A stretch of DNA of 64,000 nucleotides from Agelaius tricolor (GCA_023055355.1 JALJCS010000020.1:5811001-5875000), one strand, 5' to 3'. Numbered from the stretch's first letter, positions 49,545 to 63,978 are shown. Numbers and translations are program-made. The notes: generated by a model not told the origin, from the sequence alone.

Positions 49545-49895
49545 GCCATGTGGCTTCTCTTTCCCCTCCAGAGGCAACACAGGTGCTTCTGTGCAGGTGC
49601 TGTGTGTAGGGTGTTTGCCAGTCAGTTCAAAAGGATCACCCAATTCTCCTCTAGCTGCACATGGCAGGTGGGTCTGAGGGGATGCAGATGGCTGCATTAG
49701 GTACATAAGTTTAGAATCCATAAAGAGACAAGTCCTTCACCACAGTATCACTGTTCTTGGGACCATCAGGCAGAAAACAAATTGTGAGGTGGTAACCTCT
49801 GCCATGGGTGCTATTTTAATCAAGTGCTTGTTACTGAAACTTCAACAAAAATCAGCTGTGTCATCTGGCTGTGTTTGACACATGAATGGGGTATG

Positions 49896-50017
49896 GAAAG
49901 GGCTCTAAGGTCACCACAGAGCCTTCTCTTCTCCAGACTAAACATCTGCAACTCTCTCAGACTGTCTCCACAGGAGAGGTGCTCCAGACCTCTCATCATC
50001 TTATCTCTGTGCCCCTG
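49896..50017 (-). mobile_element. Truncated CR1 LINE fragment
   Basis: GAGCCTTCTCTTCTCCAGAC, then AACTCTCTCAGACTGTC, CAGGAGAGGTGCTCCAGACC and TCTCATCATCTTATCTCTG match the reverse complement of the familiar bird CR1 3' region. The element is therefore on the minus strand. Only about 120 bp remain and it is severely truncated, as most CR1 copies are. It holds no coding capacity. Confidence 0.85.
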
Positions 50018-52410
50018 AGCTGATGAAGAGGGCTAAAAGGGGCAGAGTGGAGGCTGTGTCACCCAGCCTGCCCAGACACCATGGAACCCACAGTGTGCAG
50101 TTTTCTCCCTGCTGATTGTTTACTGTCTGAGCTCCACGGCAGGGGCCAATGAGGATTTGTCTCTTTGCATCAGCAAGATCTGGAGTGATGCAGAGTGTGG
50201 GAGGCTTATGGATCCAGCTCCCTCAGGTCTGCACCTAGTAGAAAAATCTGAAAATGAAAGATACTAAAATATAAGCAGTAATCCAGTACTTTCCAAGGTT
50301 GCCTTTTACTGATAATAAAAACACAGTTCCATGAAGATGCATTCCAGAACTATACTGGGGCATTCTCCACCTAACCTGCCTTTTCAAGGACAAAGATAAA
50401 GTGCTTGGGAAGTGGCAAATAAAATCTCTGCTCTGGCTTTTCTTTTTTTAATACTTTGTTAGGTAATATTTACTTGCTGCTTTCCAAACAGTTCTGTAGT
50501 AAATCACGGGCTACTGAAATTTACATTTGATAAATGGAATACACTGAAAAACACACTGCTCATAAATTTGGACTGACATGTGCTGAGGGTTTCCAGTGCA
50601 AAGAGAAAGTGCTAAAAAAAGAAAAAAAAAGAAAAAGAATTAATTGTTTTTCACAATCAGAAGGAGAAATGAGCAGTACACTTTAGTATACTGCTATTTG
50701 CCCAACCCAACCTGGAAGTCAGCTGTTTAATGCACAGCACATTTTTCTTTCTATTGATATGCTTAATGACCTTGTAACTCTTATTTATGTATTTTGGTAC
50801 CAAGGGCAAGTACATTATCTGAGTGACAGATTTATTTCCTTTGAATGCCAGCGCTCACACAAACCTGAAAACGAAAAGCTACTAAACTGCAACATTAAAG
50901 AAAACAGTTTAGCTCATCTGTAAATTCAACACAAACAGTTATTTATCAGTGATAAATTCTCCACAGATGAAATCCACAGGGAACACAGACACCTGGCTTT
51001 GAAGGAAACACAATAAAAAAGGCAGCAGCAGCCTCAGGCCAGATAAATCTCACTCTGTCTGATCCTGGTGCTCAGCTCTCAGTAGGGGTCTGCCTGTGGT
51101 GTGACTGCCCCATCCATATTCCCTTGGACTGCTTTTCCCTGACACTCGGTCCCTTCCCTTTCCCCCCAGCCTGATTTCACTCTTTAAAGAGCCAACATCT
51201 GCTGAAGAGGAGGAAAGAAGGAAGGAAACAGCCAGAAAATACTAAAGGAAACTTTTCTTCCTTAGAAGATGCTGAAATTTAACCCAGATGACTTGTTATT
51301 TTTCTGGGAATATGTAACTTTTAACACCAGCAGGGGATGTTTCCCTGGATAAGAATGGTATTTCCAATCCCAGAGAAAGAGAACTGGATGGAGAGCACAG
51401 GGGCAAGGAATCAGATACCTGTGTATCACCAGGTGAACATCATTGTGCCACCATTTCTCCACATCCCAGACAAATGTCACAGCTCCTCAGCTGTGGGCAT
51501 TTCTCTCCAGGCCAGACAAGGTCTCCTGTTTCTCTTCATGAGGATCAGGTGCTGTTCAGGGGAGCACAGACATGACCCAGTCTCCTCACACCCTTTAAGC
51601 ACATGGGTAAGTACAGGGTGAAGATTTTGTCTCCTTCCCTTCCAGCCCAATAATTACTTAAACTCGCACTAAATAGAAGAGTTTCTGTAGTAGAATCAAA
51701 CATGTGCATCCAAAATTGGGCAGCTGAGAGCCATTGTGTGAGATTTGGAGGAATACTCGAGACTTGGTCTGGAAGGAGGAGGATGAGATGTTCAGCTCAC
51801 CTTCTCCTCTCTGGACACAGAGCTGAAAGGCAGAAAACCATTCCCTGTCTGCTTCTAACAAAAGGTGAAAGAATGAGAAAACTTTCACTGCATGAGTCAG
51901 GTGAGAGACAGGTGAGTCAGCAGCTGATCCTGAACTGGTTGATTCCCATCCTCTTTTCATTCTCAAAACTGCACTTAATGACCCATTTTAACAGTAGCAG
52001 ACAACACATTTCCTTCCACATCAAACTATGAAATTATGCCAGGGAAATAATTACATGCCTCTGTAAAACATTTATCAAGCAGGGTCCTTAAAGAACCTTA
52101 CTGGGGGAAGCAAACTATTTCTAACTGTGAACATGAAATGATGCCCAAGGCCCTCCAAAGAGACACATTCCAGCAATCAGAGAAAACTGCCTTCTGTGTC
52201 TGTGGCTTATCTTCTGGGATAACAACACATTTCCAGCCCAAGTTATTCCTCTCATATGGAGCTGCCAACAGTAAATGTGTGTCTCAAGGTTCATTTACTG
52301 AGCTGGTGGAAGGGTTACAGTCTTTGAGCTGCTGCCCACAAGGCTGCACATCACTGAAAATCCCACTCTGCCTTCTTTTCCCCCATGCAGAGGCAAATTC
52401 CTTAGAACAA

Positions 52411-52425
52411 TTTTTTTTTTTTTTT
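52411..52425. repeat. T homopolymer (15)
   Basis: An uninterrupted T run read directly from the sequence. Confidence 0.9.
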
Positions 52426-53372
52426 GGCTTCCCAGCATGTACTCATCAAACCTGTACAGTGGGGCAACAGCCCAGGCTCCATGCAAGGCCAGGAGCAGCA
52501 GCAAAGCAAGATGTGTTCTCCTTGACTGGTGCAGCTGAGCAGCCCAGGGACTCAGCTTTGCCTCTGTGAGCATCTCACTGTGCAACATTTTAAGACATGA
52601 TCAAGTAATTCCAAGAGACACTTAATTTATTTGCTAATTGTAGCTAATTTCTAATTTCAGCACTGCTCTTTAGGCTGCTATAAACAAAATTGATGGCAAT
52701 TTAAATGTTACCATAGCCGTGTTACCTTAGCATTTTTACTGCTAATTATCTCAATCAACTTTTCTATAAACAGACATATTAAGTATTGAGAAGAACAAGT
52801 ACCCCCATCAGGAGTAAATTACAAACTGAGTGATTATGTTTGTGGCTTGCACTATAATGATTTACTGACACCAATTATCAGCTATTCCTGTACACCTGAG
52901 GTGTGGCTGTCCTACAGGAAAATGTTTATTTATGCAGCAGCCAGCTGGACATCACATTTTATGCATCAGAGGAAATCTGAGATGAGGCCGTGTCTTGTCT
53001 AGCATGGCCTCAGTTGTGCATCAGCAAAGCTCTCTGAAAGCAGGTTGGGTACATTATTTAGAAAGGCTAATAAGGTGCCAAGCTTTAATTCTTGCCAAAC
53101 AAGAAGAAATTTTCCAAGGAAATGCATTTTCCCACAAGTACTTTCTACTGAAGATTGAAACCATCTTTATCAGGATTTAAAAAAATTAAAGTTAAAAAGG
53201 GGTAAACAAGCCTGGCCACCACTAAGTAGGAAGTTGAGCTGGGCTAATCAATTCCTAAATCTTGGCAATATACATAGAGAGAACATTGCTGGTGTGTTCT
53301 GCTGCCCTGCAGGTGAGACCTGCTTCCAACAGCATCATGTCCTGCAGAGCGAATGTCAGAGCTCAGAAATAT

Positions 53373-53439
53373 CCTGGGATTTAATATTTGCCATTTTTAG
53401 CATTTTAAATATTATTCCTGGGATTTAATATTTGCCATT
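53373..53439. repeat. Short tandem duplication, 44-bp period
   Basis: CCTGGGATTTAATATTTGCC (plus ATT) occurs at 53373-53395 and exactly again at 53417-53439, separated by 21 bp of AT-rich sequence. Confidence 0.9.
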
Positions 53440-55058
53440 GGCAAGAGAGAAGCAACAGCTCCCAAGAGGCTCTTGCTAATTAAAGGGAGGGCTCTTCCCT
53501 CTCTATGGACTTGGTGCTCTGTAAATTGAATATCACATTATTGTGTACACTGGAGTGACTGCACAGGACTATTTAATTTGGTACAGATGATCTCACCATA
53601 AAGCAAAATCAATAGGTAAAAATAAAAATGGCATCAGTATGAAGAAAAAGCTGGGGAGACAGTTTGAACTTTGAAAACCTAGACTGGAAGTAAAGATTGT
53701 GGTCCTTAAGAACATTGTACCTTGCTGTGAATTTTGCAGCTTAAACACCCTGGTGCTCAGTGAGAGAGAAGAGGGAGCTCTGCACTTATCCTCCAATCCT
53801 TAAGGGATGTGCCAACTCTTCTAGTGCCCACACTAGAACCCAAAAATTAATAGGAATATTGCACACTTAGTATTCTTGCATCTCTGATATTGACAATTTA
53901 TGTAGTTCACTGAAAACTGATCTTTCACAGTAATTTATAGCCTGACATTTTCTTGTTTTCTAATGGAATCTTATGGATATTCTCTCCTGCATGTATTCTC
54001 AGAGCTGCCTGGAGAGTCATATTTAATCAGCTGTGCTAGATAAAGTGCTCTCTCTCTGTTTTTCACTTCACATAGGAAGCTGTTAGAGACTGGGGAGCTG
54101 TCATAATCAAACACATCATATGGAAAAATTAATCACATGCTCTCCTTTTGTTCATCAAGTGCATTTTTATCACCATCTTTAAAGGCAGCCATAATTATGG
54201 TTTAAAAAAGTCCCAACTGTCACTTCTCAAAATAGCCTGTGCTAGTTAATGGTGCACTTCTAGAGCAAAAATCTTTCCATGCTGGGACAAACCAGCTCAC
54301 ATCAGAGAGACTTTTAGCTGCCAAAAAGAGACTTGAACAAAGGAAGAAATCACATCTCAAGATCCACAGATCTTTGTTTTGTCAGAAGTTTCAGGATAAA
54401 CTTCTGACCTATGCTTTCAAATTACAGGAGCCCAAAGGGTCCTTGGTTGACTGACACTGACACTGACCCAGTGACAATCCTTCCTTTTTGCTCTCAACTC
54501 CTGCTCAAAGCAGTTTGCAGATAATCTGCTCACAGCAGATGTGGAGGGAGTGTGACAAAACCTCAAATATGAAAGTTAATTCTGTCATTAGGAGTCTTCT
54601 TGCCCTGCATGTGTCAATGCCCATCCTTTACTCTTGCCCTGGAAGGCTGGAAACACGGAGCAGTGTTTTTGCACTAATGATTTTTGGAAGGTTGCATTTC
54701 ACCTGGGGCTCTCCTCATGTTTTTTTCCTGGCTCAAACAGCAAAAACTTAATTGGAAGAGAGAAGAAGAGATATGAAGGATAGAGAAGTGCAGCCATACA
54801 AGTGTTTAGGATATGTCTGGCTCTAGTATTACTGCTTTATGATTATTATTTATATCAATATTTCAGTTGTTCCGATGAGGAATACTTGGAAGCTTGCTGC
54901 TTTTCCCACAACTATTACAGTAGAGTTCAAGGTTGTGCTGCAAGATTCTCCTGCAGAGTCATTTAAAGTGAATTTCATGGCAGACTCAAAATGATACCTT
55001 TTCTTCATAGAAAAGTAAAAGAATTTTTTCATAGGTACTTGATTCGCCTTTAAAATGT

Positions 55059-55125
55059 GTTAGAATTTTTTGGACTTTGACCTTTTTGGAGGTCAAATTT
55101 GTTAGAATTTTTTTGGACTTTGACC
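55059..55125. repeat. Short tandem duplication, 42-bp period
   Basis: GTTAGAATTTTTT-GGACTTTGACC begins at 55059 and again at 55101, the second copy with one extra T in the run. Confidence 0.9.
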
Positions 55126-55176
55126 AAGCTTTGATCCCTTGGGGTTTTATGGTATTTACAGATGATTTGCTTTCAG

Positions 55177-55194
55177 AAAAAAAAAAAAAAAAAA
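55177..55194. repeat. A homopolymer (18)
   Basis: An uninterrupted A run. No retropseudogene body was recognised before it. Confidence 0.9.
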
Positions 55195-55852
55195 GGCAGT
55201 GGAACAATAACATTCTTGCAATGAGACACTCAACACATGCATGTTTTATATTTGTCTGGTGGCTTTTCAGTAGCAAAGTTAGAGGCTGTCCTTCACATGT
55301 TTCTTAGAGGTTACACAGAACCTCAAGCCAGTTAAGATCTCAGATGTGACAACAGAGAGAAGATAAAACCCTTCTGTTAACCCTCTTAGAGAGGCAAACA
55401 GATAAGCAAGAAGAAATTGAAACATGTTCTAGAGAAACTCACACTCAGCAACTGCTATCTCGCTGTAAAGATAAACTTTGTGTGTAAAGAGCTAGGGCTG
55501 ATAAATTAATAGACTGGCTGCTACATGAGGGAGGAGATAGGATTTAAAATTATATTAAAAATGCCCCATATTCTTTAACCACTAATCCCATCTCCATAAA
55601 CCCATATTTTGAACAACTTTTACAAAGGGTAATGCACATTTGAAAAGAGCATGTCTGGAGAAGAAGCACATCTCTCTTCTGCAAGGAAAATCCCAGACTC
55701 TCTGAAATGCCTTGCTGGTGGAGGATGGAAATTCAAAACCCTTCCAAGGCAAGAGGAGCAGCCTGACCCTGCACAGGCAGGATTCCCTGTGCCACACTGG
55801 GCTTTACACACAGACCTCAGGTGGCAAAGAATAAAATATCTTAAGCTCCAAA

Positions 55853-55871
55853 AGGTGGTGGTGGTGGTGGT
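55853..55871. repeat. GGT trinucleotide microsatellite
   Basis: Six consecutive GGT-phase units read directly from the sequence. Confidence 0.9.
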
Positions 55872-57713
55872 TCAGGAATTGCTGTTTCCTCCGGGGGAAG
55901 CCCAGTCAGTGCAGGGGTGCTGGACAAGCTCCCCCTGCTCCAGCCTCCCTGCAGCACTGCCCAGGGTCTGGCAGGCAAGCAAGCACTGAGGAGTGGGAGA
56001 AGGGAGAAAGGACAGCCAAAGAGCAAGGTTTTCATTTGCAAAGGCTTTTTTAGCAAATTAAAAGGTTTTTCTTAGCAAATTAATGAATGTTGGCACCTCA
56101 AAATGCTCCAGGAGATGTTAACGGCTCCTACCACGTAAATGACGGGCGTAGGAAAGAGACTGCTTTGAGGCAAACCCTCAAACTTCATAGGCTACAGATA
56201 ATAACTCCATTTTCTCTGAGTTCTCCTCGAGTCTAAAAGAGGCTGCAGATTTCTTCTGGTCTAGTACCATCCATATCTGTTGTGTTTTGCAAGCACAAAT
56301 CATTTTTCCTCTATGAAGTAAATGAAATTTGGTATCTCTAAAGTAGTTTGCTAATTGTCCCAGGCAGATGCTTCTCATAATGTATTCCTTCAGAATGCAT
56401 TTGATGAGAATAATTTTCTGCTTTCTTACAAATTTACTCAACTTTTTTCCCAAATCAATAGAATCACTGTCAGTCATTTCTGTAAATATGCCAGCACAGA
56501 TCCTGTTTGTACTATAACTGTTAAAATTCAACAAATTGGCCTTGGAAAAATACAATCTATATGGGATATATGAAACAGCAATAAAGACCAGCCTGTAATT
56601 CTTGTTCCTCACATCTCCTTCATTTGATTGCTTTAGGTTTTTTCTCCTCACTTATCCCAAAAGACCATAGAGAAAATCTCCCTCTAAGTTCAAACCCCAG
56701 CAAGGGATAAAGTCTTATGTACACTAAGCTTACATGAGAAAATCTGCAGCTGAGCTCCTGCAACATTTAAGTTCTTAGGAAAATACCCCTTTTTGCCAGA
56801 CAGTGCTTTAATAACCTGCACCAAAGCACCAGGCAATGCTGACTGCTCAGCTCAGCAGCTGGAACACAAGAACAGGAACTCACTGCCACAGTCCAGCCCA
56901 CAGAAAATGCCCAAAATTAGATAAACTGAGCATGGCAGCAGTCTCCAAACTACATTTAATCTCTGGCAGATGCCAGGGGAAGATCAGCAAGAATACCTCA
57001 GGTCAGAGTAGGGGTGCCTTGCTTGACATAGAGGTGTGCACATGATCACAGAAATCTTTTGAAGAGCACAAAATTAACCCTGCAACAGCATCTCCCTTCA
57101 ATTGTCACCTAAGCTAAGCCAGAGGGAAAATAAAAAATAGAAGTTAAACTTTTTCTTTTTTCCACCAAAGTGAGTTCCCAACTTTCTTGTGCAATACCAG
57201 TAGTTCACACTTGCAGCCTTTTGCTAATGAAATAATACTTACTGTGTGCTCAGCCTTCAGTAAGAAGGGTGAAAAATGATAAAATGCTTCCTGACATTTT
57301 AGCTTGGACCACAGGGAGGAAGAATAAAGAGTGGGATTTATTGATGCTTCAATTAGAATAAAGTCACTCTTGAATGAGAAAATATTGAAACAGACTGACT
57401 AATGAAGTGATCACAAAGGGTCTTTTCAAAGGACCCTAAGTGGAGTCATCCTCATTTGTTTTCTCTTTCCACAGCAGACCCTTAAATGATCTTTGCATAT
57501 TGTCTACACTAAATCCTGCAGGGTTGCTATTTCATTTTAAAGAAAAAAGCTTTTAGGCTGCAAGGGATTAATTCAGTGAGAGCTATTATGCTTATTGTGG
57601 CTTTGCTGCAGAGCCAAGGGATTTACTATATGCTCATTAGATCCTGCTTTGTTCCAAAACAATCTTTTACGATGCAAATTTCAGCATGCTGATCTACTTA
57701 AAATAACATTTCC

Positions 57714-57764
57714 AAAAAAAAAAAAAAAAAGGAAAAAAAATAAAGAAGAAGAAAAAGAAAAAAA
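57714..57764. repeat. A-rich low-complexity tract
   Basis: A 17-A run is followed by GGA8, TAAAGAAGAAG and further A/G repeats. No source element was recognised next to it. Confidence 0.85.
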
Positions 57765-60700
57765 GGCTATTAAAGTAAAAGCTTCTTCCAAGGCAGGAAC
57801 ACTACAAATTCAGATTAATTACTAATATTTTAGACCATGAAAACATCTGATGTCTCAGCTTAAATTCAGCTTTGAACATGGTTACAAGAAGTCCCAAGAA
57901 GTTGGTGTTAGGGGCACACAGCAACACCATGGGTGCTCAAACAGAGCTCAGAGGCCACACTGTGAGGCTGTCACAGATGAGGAACAGTTGTCACCTGGCT
58001 GCTTGGGGGCTGAAGCACAAAAGGTTTGATTTGTTCAAGCCTTGGCACCTGAGGCATGCACCAGCAGAGATGTTCACTCACAAGGTGAGAGCTGGGAGTT
58101 CTCCACAGCCCTGCTCCATAATGATCCCCAGGGCAGTGCTGACACCAAAAAAAAGAAGGAAAGTAAGCAAGGCAAAAATGGGGAAAATGGCAGAAAAATG
58201 TCAGGACCCACTGTCCTCAGGCTGGATGTGTGGCACTCAGGGAGCTGTGGCAGTTTCCATCTCTGGTCAGTGCTCTTTAAACTCACCTGCAGACTACAGG
58301 GATGAAGGGGGCACTCCTGTTTTTCAAAGCATTAATTCCACCTTGTTCCTGCTCTGTGACCTTCCTGAAGGAGCAGTTGTATGAACACAACCATGAATAT
58401 TATCATCCAGGAGATCTACCTGATAGCTCATCCTTAGTAGTTCCATAAATCTTGCTAAGTCTTGGTGCTGTAGGTGTGCAGCAGAGATAACCCTGCTGGA
58501 AGGAACTGGGTGAACTCATCCCTCACCTGCACAGAGCCCAGCCAGGCTAGTGACACCACATTAAAGCACTCTGTGCCCTCAACAGCAGAACTCAAACTGG
58601 AATTTGCACTGAAAACTGATCTCTAGAAGGAAAATGAGTAAAATATCTGAGGTGAGCAATAAGAAAAATAGCAGTTAGTATGGAAGTACTAACAAATCAT
58701 TACAGTAATTCTAGGCAGCCCTTCCCACACTCCCTTTCTGAATTAGATCAGCAAACTAAACATGCAATTTACACTTTAAAAACTCACAAATCATCACCTG
58801 CTTATAATGGACAAGTTCAGCCAGAGCACCTGCTTACTGAAACAACACACAATTACTGAGTTCAGCTGATGTCCTGTTTTTAAACAGTAAGTGCCAAATG
58901 CTTAATAACCATTAGATGCAGATGTGTGTGAGCATGGCTTTCACTGGGAATGCTTATTCACTTGGGATGGAAAATCCATGATTAATACTCTCCTCCCAGG
59001 GCTATGGGAAAGTGCCAGAGGAGGGGCAATGCCCATAAAGGACTGCAATAGAATATTTGAAACTTCTCTGAAGCTTGAAAATGCCTCTGCCTACACTGCA
59101 CTCTCACCCAGGCCCCAGCAGCCTTGGCAGCTACCTGAGCTGCAAAAAGAACATGAGAAAATGCAAAAACCCCCTCTGGTGAGTCTGTTACAACATGCTT
59201 TGACTTTCCTGACTATCAGACAGCAGATGTCTGGAGTGGTTTTTAGATACCTCAGAGAAAACTCAAAATGGCACAGAAAAGGAACTTTTAGAGAAGAAAG
59301 TGCCACTATATCCTAGTGATTCACTCTGCTTAAATGCTTTATTGCTGCTATTAATGGACAGATATTAACATTAATCATAGGCTGTGAAATAAGTGACAAA
59401 TGAAGCTATTTTGTACATCACCTAAAGAGCTGCTGAGGAGATGCAATTTGGGTAAAACACAAAGGAAAAAGGCTGTTTGTGATTTTGATGGACAGCTCCC
59501 TAAAGAATCTCCAAATTCCAGGACTGCAAAGTAAGCTGTCACGTTTGTAGATTTGTTGCCTCTCCAGGGAAATTTGAAATGAAGTGTATCACCAGCCACA
59601 GCCTTTTACTGGTTCTTTTAACTTCATTTCTTCAAGATCAGTTACTCCATTTACAAAGATTTAGATTAGGGTTTGCTTTAGCTGACAAATTGTTTTGTTT
59701 GGTGGATTTTCTTTTTGGTTGTGTGTTGTATAATGAAACCAGCAGAAGTTTATCAATGGTGACATATAAAAGACTTTGCTAGGCATGTTTTTATTCTTTA
59801 AGGTACATAGGCCACATTCCATCTAGCATAAGGATGTGAAAGTACACACACACGTTTGGCAGTATTTTTCCCAAGAGTTAGAAGTGTCCTCACAATTGAA
59901 CTCTGCAAATATTAGCTTCAGCTTATTGGGAAGATAGTGTCCCATATTATAAAACTGCTGAGCAAATAAGGGATGTTCTTTGTTTGCAAGAGATTTCTAG
60001 AAGTTAAATATATAGAGATACAGATATGGTTTCAAACTGAACCAAAATGGTGCTTGACGTTTCAAGGTGTTTGACACCTCAAAGTATGGATTGAAAGTTC
60101 ATTTCAGATCCAGCAAAATATTTTGTTTCAGCAATATCTGAAAATAACCTTTTTGAGGATGTAATATAATGGCTTCTCCTTTCTCAACACATGCACTCAG
60201 ATACACTTCCTTGCCAAATCTATATTCTTTCTCAGATAAATTATTTGGCAAATTAATGTCCCATTATAGACAAAAAAATCATTAGTTCATTACAAAGAAG
60301 GCATTAACATTTACCTTTTGCCTTTTCACAGCTTCCCTAATTAAGTCATTTATCACAATTCTTCACTTGTATCAGCACAAAACTTACCCTAAAAGCATGT
60401 CAGATGTGAGCAGAAAAATCCTGCATTAGAATAAATTCAGAGCTCACATGGTGACCCACAGCACTTTATGTTCCCAGCCAGTGCCTGTACTTTTACATCA
60501 GAATATACACTTCAGCTTGGCTAAAATAAATAACTAAAAAAAACCCTCCTCTGTTACTCCAGTAATTTTTTGTTTCTGTAGAATGTCAGTAATCTTCAAA
60601 TGCTACTTTGCTTCATTAAAGTCTGAATTTCCAAGAACTGAAAGAGAGAGTGCCACAGGGTTAAGCAATTCTTTCATCACATGGCTGATGTGTTTTATCC

Positions 60701-60845
60701 CTGCTGGGTCACAAGTCCTCTTCATTTACTGAGCTCCAGGTTTCATCCAGCTATTTACTTGTGGAGCCTTTGTTGTAAACATTCTAAGCTGCCAAAGAAA
60801 TTATCAAGAGTCTTTCTTATTCAACCTAAATACAATTCTGTCAGG

Positions 60846-60863
60846 AAAAAAAAAAAAAAAAAA
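60846..60863. repeat. A homopolymer (18)
   Basis: An uninterrupted A run read directly from the sequence. Confidence 0.9.
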
Positions 60864-61743
60864 GGTTTTCTGGTAAAATGGGATGGATGATAAAAAATAA
60901 CCCAACCAACCGAACAATTACAGGGGCTGCATTGCTTTGCCTATAATCTATAAGAAAATCTGAAAAAAATATAGCTTTACATCATTTTTATGAAGGTACT
61001 TTTCTGGACTTGCAGTTCATTTAATTTTGCCCTGGAGCACGTTTGCTGTGAGTAACATGGAATACAAGCCACTTGTCTGTCCTCTTGTCTCTAAATAATC
61101 TCTTTTCATCGTCGCAGAGTCAGGCTGTCACAAGCAGCTAATACCTCTACAGAGATAAAATAAGACAAAAGCAATAACCACACTCAGGGCCCCTGGGGAT
61201 TTCTTCACTAGCTCTAACTACAGTGTCCACTCTATCAAAATCCTGCCTTGTTGCCCTGTGTCAATGTTTACATGCTCTGCTGCTTCTACCACTTGTGTTT
61301 TCAGAGGATTCCAGCCTTATCAACTGCTCTGTCAGCTGATGGCAACAACTATTTCCTTTCCCCATCTCCCCTGCCTCTGTCACCTGCTGCCAAGAGCTCA
61401 GTAACAGCTCCTGCTCTAGACAGAACTGTGCTGAGCAAAAATTCCATTTTTACGTGAAGGATGCTGTGTTTAAAGGAATAATTCAAGTACCCTGAGGCAC
61501 AGGACACAAAGCCCTTTCTGCTGCTTTCTTTTTGTCCTGTGTCCAATTGCTCAGACTAAACTGGAGGTTGGGTGGTTTATTTTGGCTGGGCCAAGTAAAG
61601 ACCTGATCCCAGAGCTTTTGTGCCAGTCCTGGTTCATTTCCCCTTCCTTCCATATTTCCCCATCCCTGCTGCTTGAGCTGGCTGTGCAAATGCTCCAGAA
61701 GTTGGGCAAATTATAATTCAAGATGATACAGTCTAGTTTAAAC

Positions 61744-61855
61744 ACATAATAATATATTAATATCTATATAATAGATAATAATAATATCTAGCATATATTA
61801 TATATATTATTATATATATTATACGTATAATAATAATATTATATTGCATCATTTT
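61744..61855. repeat. AT-rich, partly palindromic microsatellite
   Basis: About 110 bp of TAATAATAT and TATATATTAT units, nearly free of G and C. Self-complementary TATATAT stretches could fold into hairpins. Confidence 0.85.
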
Positions 61856-62750
61856 GACATTTTTGGGAAGGCTAAGCAAGCAGCTGATATTTAAGCAAAT
61901 GGTAATCTCTGTTTCAGAATGAAGAGGAAGAGGAGATATTATTTCTGGTAGCTTTGCTGGAAACAAAATGCCCAACTCTAATTTATGTTGGACCTCTTAA
62001 AGGGTAAATTTCAGTTTTTAAAAGAGGAGTACTGTGGCTGTTAATGTGGCAGCAGTTATGGAAGCTTCAATTACATCCAGATGCATTTTGAAACACCAGG
62101 AGCATTTTGTCCTCTGAAAGATGGACATGGACAGAAATAAATATTTCCTTCCATCTGCCATAGGGAAAAAAAAAAAGAATATACAAAAAGAGAATGTTTT
62201 ATTCAAAGTAAAATCTGAACTACAGCAGAGCCAGAAGAAATGAGCTCAGGTTTCCCAATTTTTGAAAATCTTTAGCCAAAAATGATCCTAACACAGCCAG
62301 CTGTGGTGAGTCTCTGGAACAGGCAGAGAGCTGTTACTCATTAGCAGATCTCTGCAGGATTTCTGGCTAGAAAACATCAGTTCTGCTCAGTATTTCAAAA
62401 TTAGTGCTCAAGCCAGTCTTTCTCACCTTCCTTGTTTTGAAGAGAAATCCCCCTTGGTGCTCTGACAGGAGCTGAGCAGCCCCAGGTGAGCCAGGCCAGG
62501 GCCCCAGTGAATTCCCAGCCTTTCCAGGAATTTCCAGGGTCCCCAGAGCTGCTCCTGGAGCATCCAAAGGAGCAGCCAGGCAGCACCAGAAAGCTCTGCA
62601 GATAAACCTGTCCCGTGTCTGCACTTGTCAAAATGCTCAAACAGACAAGGAAAAGTCCTTGTCTTCCTCTGACAAATTAAATGTATTTTACCAGTGTTCC
62701 TCCTAAATAGCAGAAGTGTGTTTTTTAACCTCAAAAATGTGCAGTAGAGT

Positions 62751-62772
62751 GAGATGTAAAAAGCCCAATCTA
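62751..62772 (+). repeat. 22-bp direct repeat, first copy
   Basis: A sequence starting GAGATGTAAAAAGCCC is repeated base for base at 63979-64000, 1,228 bp away, where the window ends. The repeated stretch may continue beyond the window. Confidence 0.9.
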
Positions 62773-63978
62773 TTTTCTGAGAGAAGGCCAAGAGACAGTT
62801 TAATAAGCAGCTGCATGGGAAGAAATTCCTGCTTGTAGCTCTTTAATGTAGCAGAAGAAGACATAATGAAATCTAATAATTGGTAGATCATGTTAGAGAA
62901 ATTCTGACTTCAGAATAAATTGGAGCTTTTTAAACAACAAAGATGATTATAAATTGAACAGTTTGCTGATACCACAGTGGCAAATTCTCTAATACTTTGA
63001 GGGTTTTTGCAGTCAGAGTAGGCATCTTCTAAAACCTGCCAAATTCTCCAACAGAAATGAGGGGGCTCTCTGCAAGCTGCTGGGTCAGGATCTTGGCCCT
63101 TCGTTAGCCAGTTTAATTAAAGAAGCCTGATGGAAGTTGGGGAATTTACCCTTGTACATCAAATTCACAGAGTATCAGGAAGGAAGAAAATATCACAGCT
63201 CAAAAGGAAGCCAATCAACTGGCAAACTTTGCTTTTCCAATGTTAATAAATTATACAAAACTTTTCTGTAATAAAAATTAATCAGGCAAGCTTCCTAGCC
63301 GGGGCTAAACTCAGCCTAATGATCCTTTGATGTAGAATTAGAATTTCTTCCAACAGTATTTCTTTCCTCAAATTTCTCACACTACAATTATTGTAGTTAC
63401 AGGGCAAGAGATACAGGTGGAGATGAACAACTCCTCCATGAGCTGGAAAATAATGAATGCACATTGCATCAACTTCTGGTAATCCAAGAAAGAAAACAAT
63501 AACCTCTTCCTCTGCCTGTCATGGCTAAAGATGTGCAACAAACCAAAAGTTATCAAGCAGAACGCACTTATTGCACCTGTGAGTGGTACAGTCATGGTTT
63601 AATATTAATAACCATGGTTTTATATGAATAAACTCAAGAGTAGGCAGCAAATAGTAGTTATAACTAAACAGGAGTAACCATGGCCAGGGCTGAGCTTGCT
63701 GTGTGACAACAGCTCACAAGCAAATGTTCTGTAAATGTCTCTCTCCAGCAGAAAGTGGAAACTTTATTTTGAGGCTGGCCTTTGGGACAGTCATTACATG
63801 ATGCTAGGTTAAAAGTGAAGTGAAAAAAGCCAGCAGCAGAGTTACTGGTGTGGGGAGGTGCTCCCAAACCCACCCTCTGTGAGGGCAGAGCAAAGGCACC
63901 TCCAGCCTGTCAGGGTGACTCACAGGACTCCAGGGACTCTGAGGTGTCCCTGCAGGGCCAACCCAAGGCAGAGGTCAG

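Noticed and set aside
57872..58384. 170-codon plus-strand frame
   Set aside because: No recognised domain, starts at TTG, lies inside a GALNT9 intron, and one frame of this length is expected by chance in six frames of 64 kb.
58924..59316. 130-codon plus-strand frame
   Set aside because: No family resemblance or splice context, and its length is within chance expectation.
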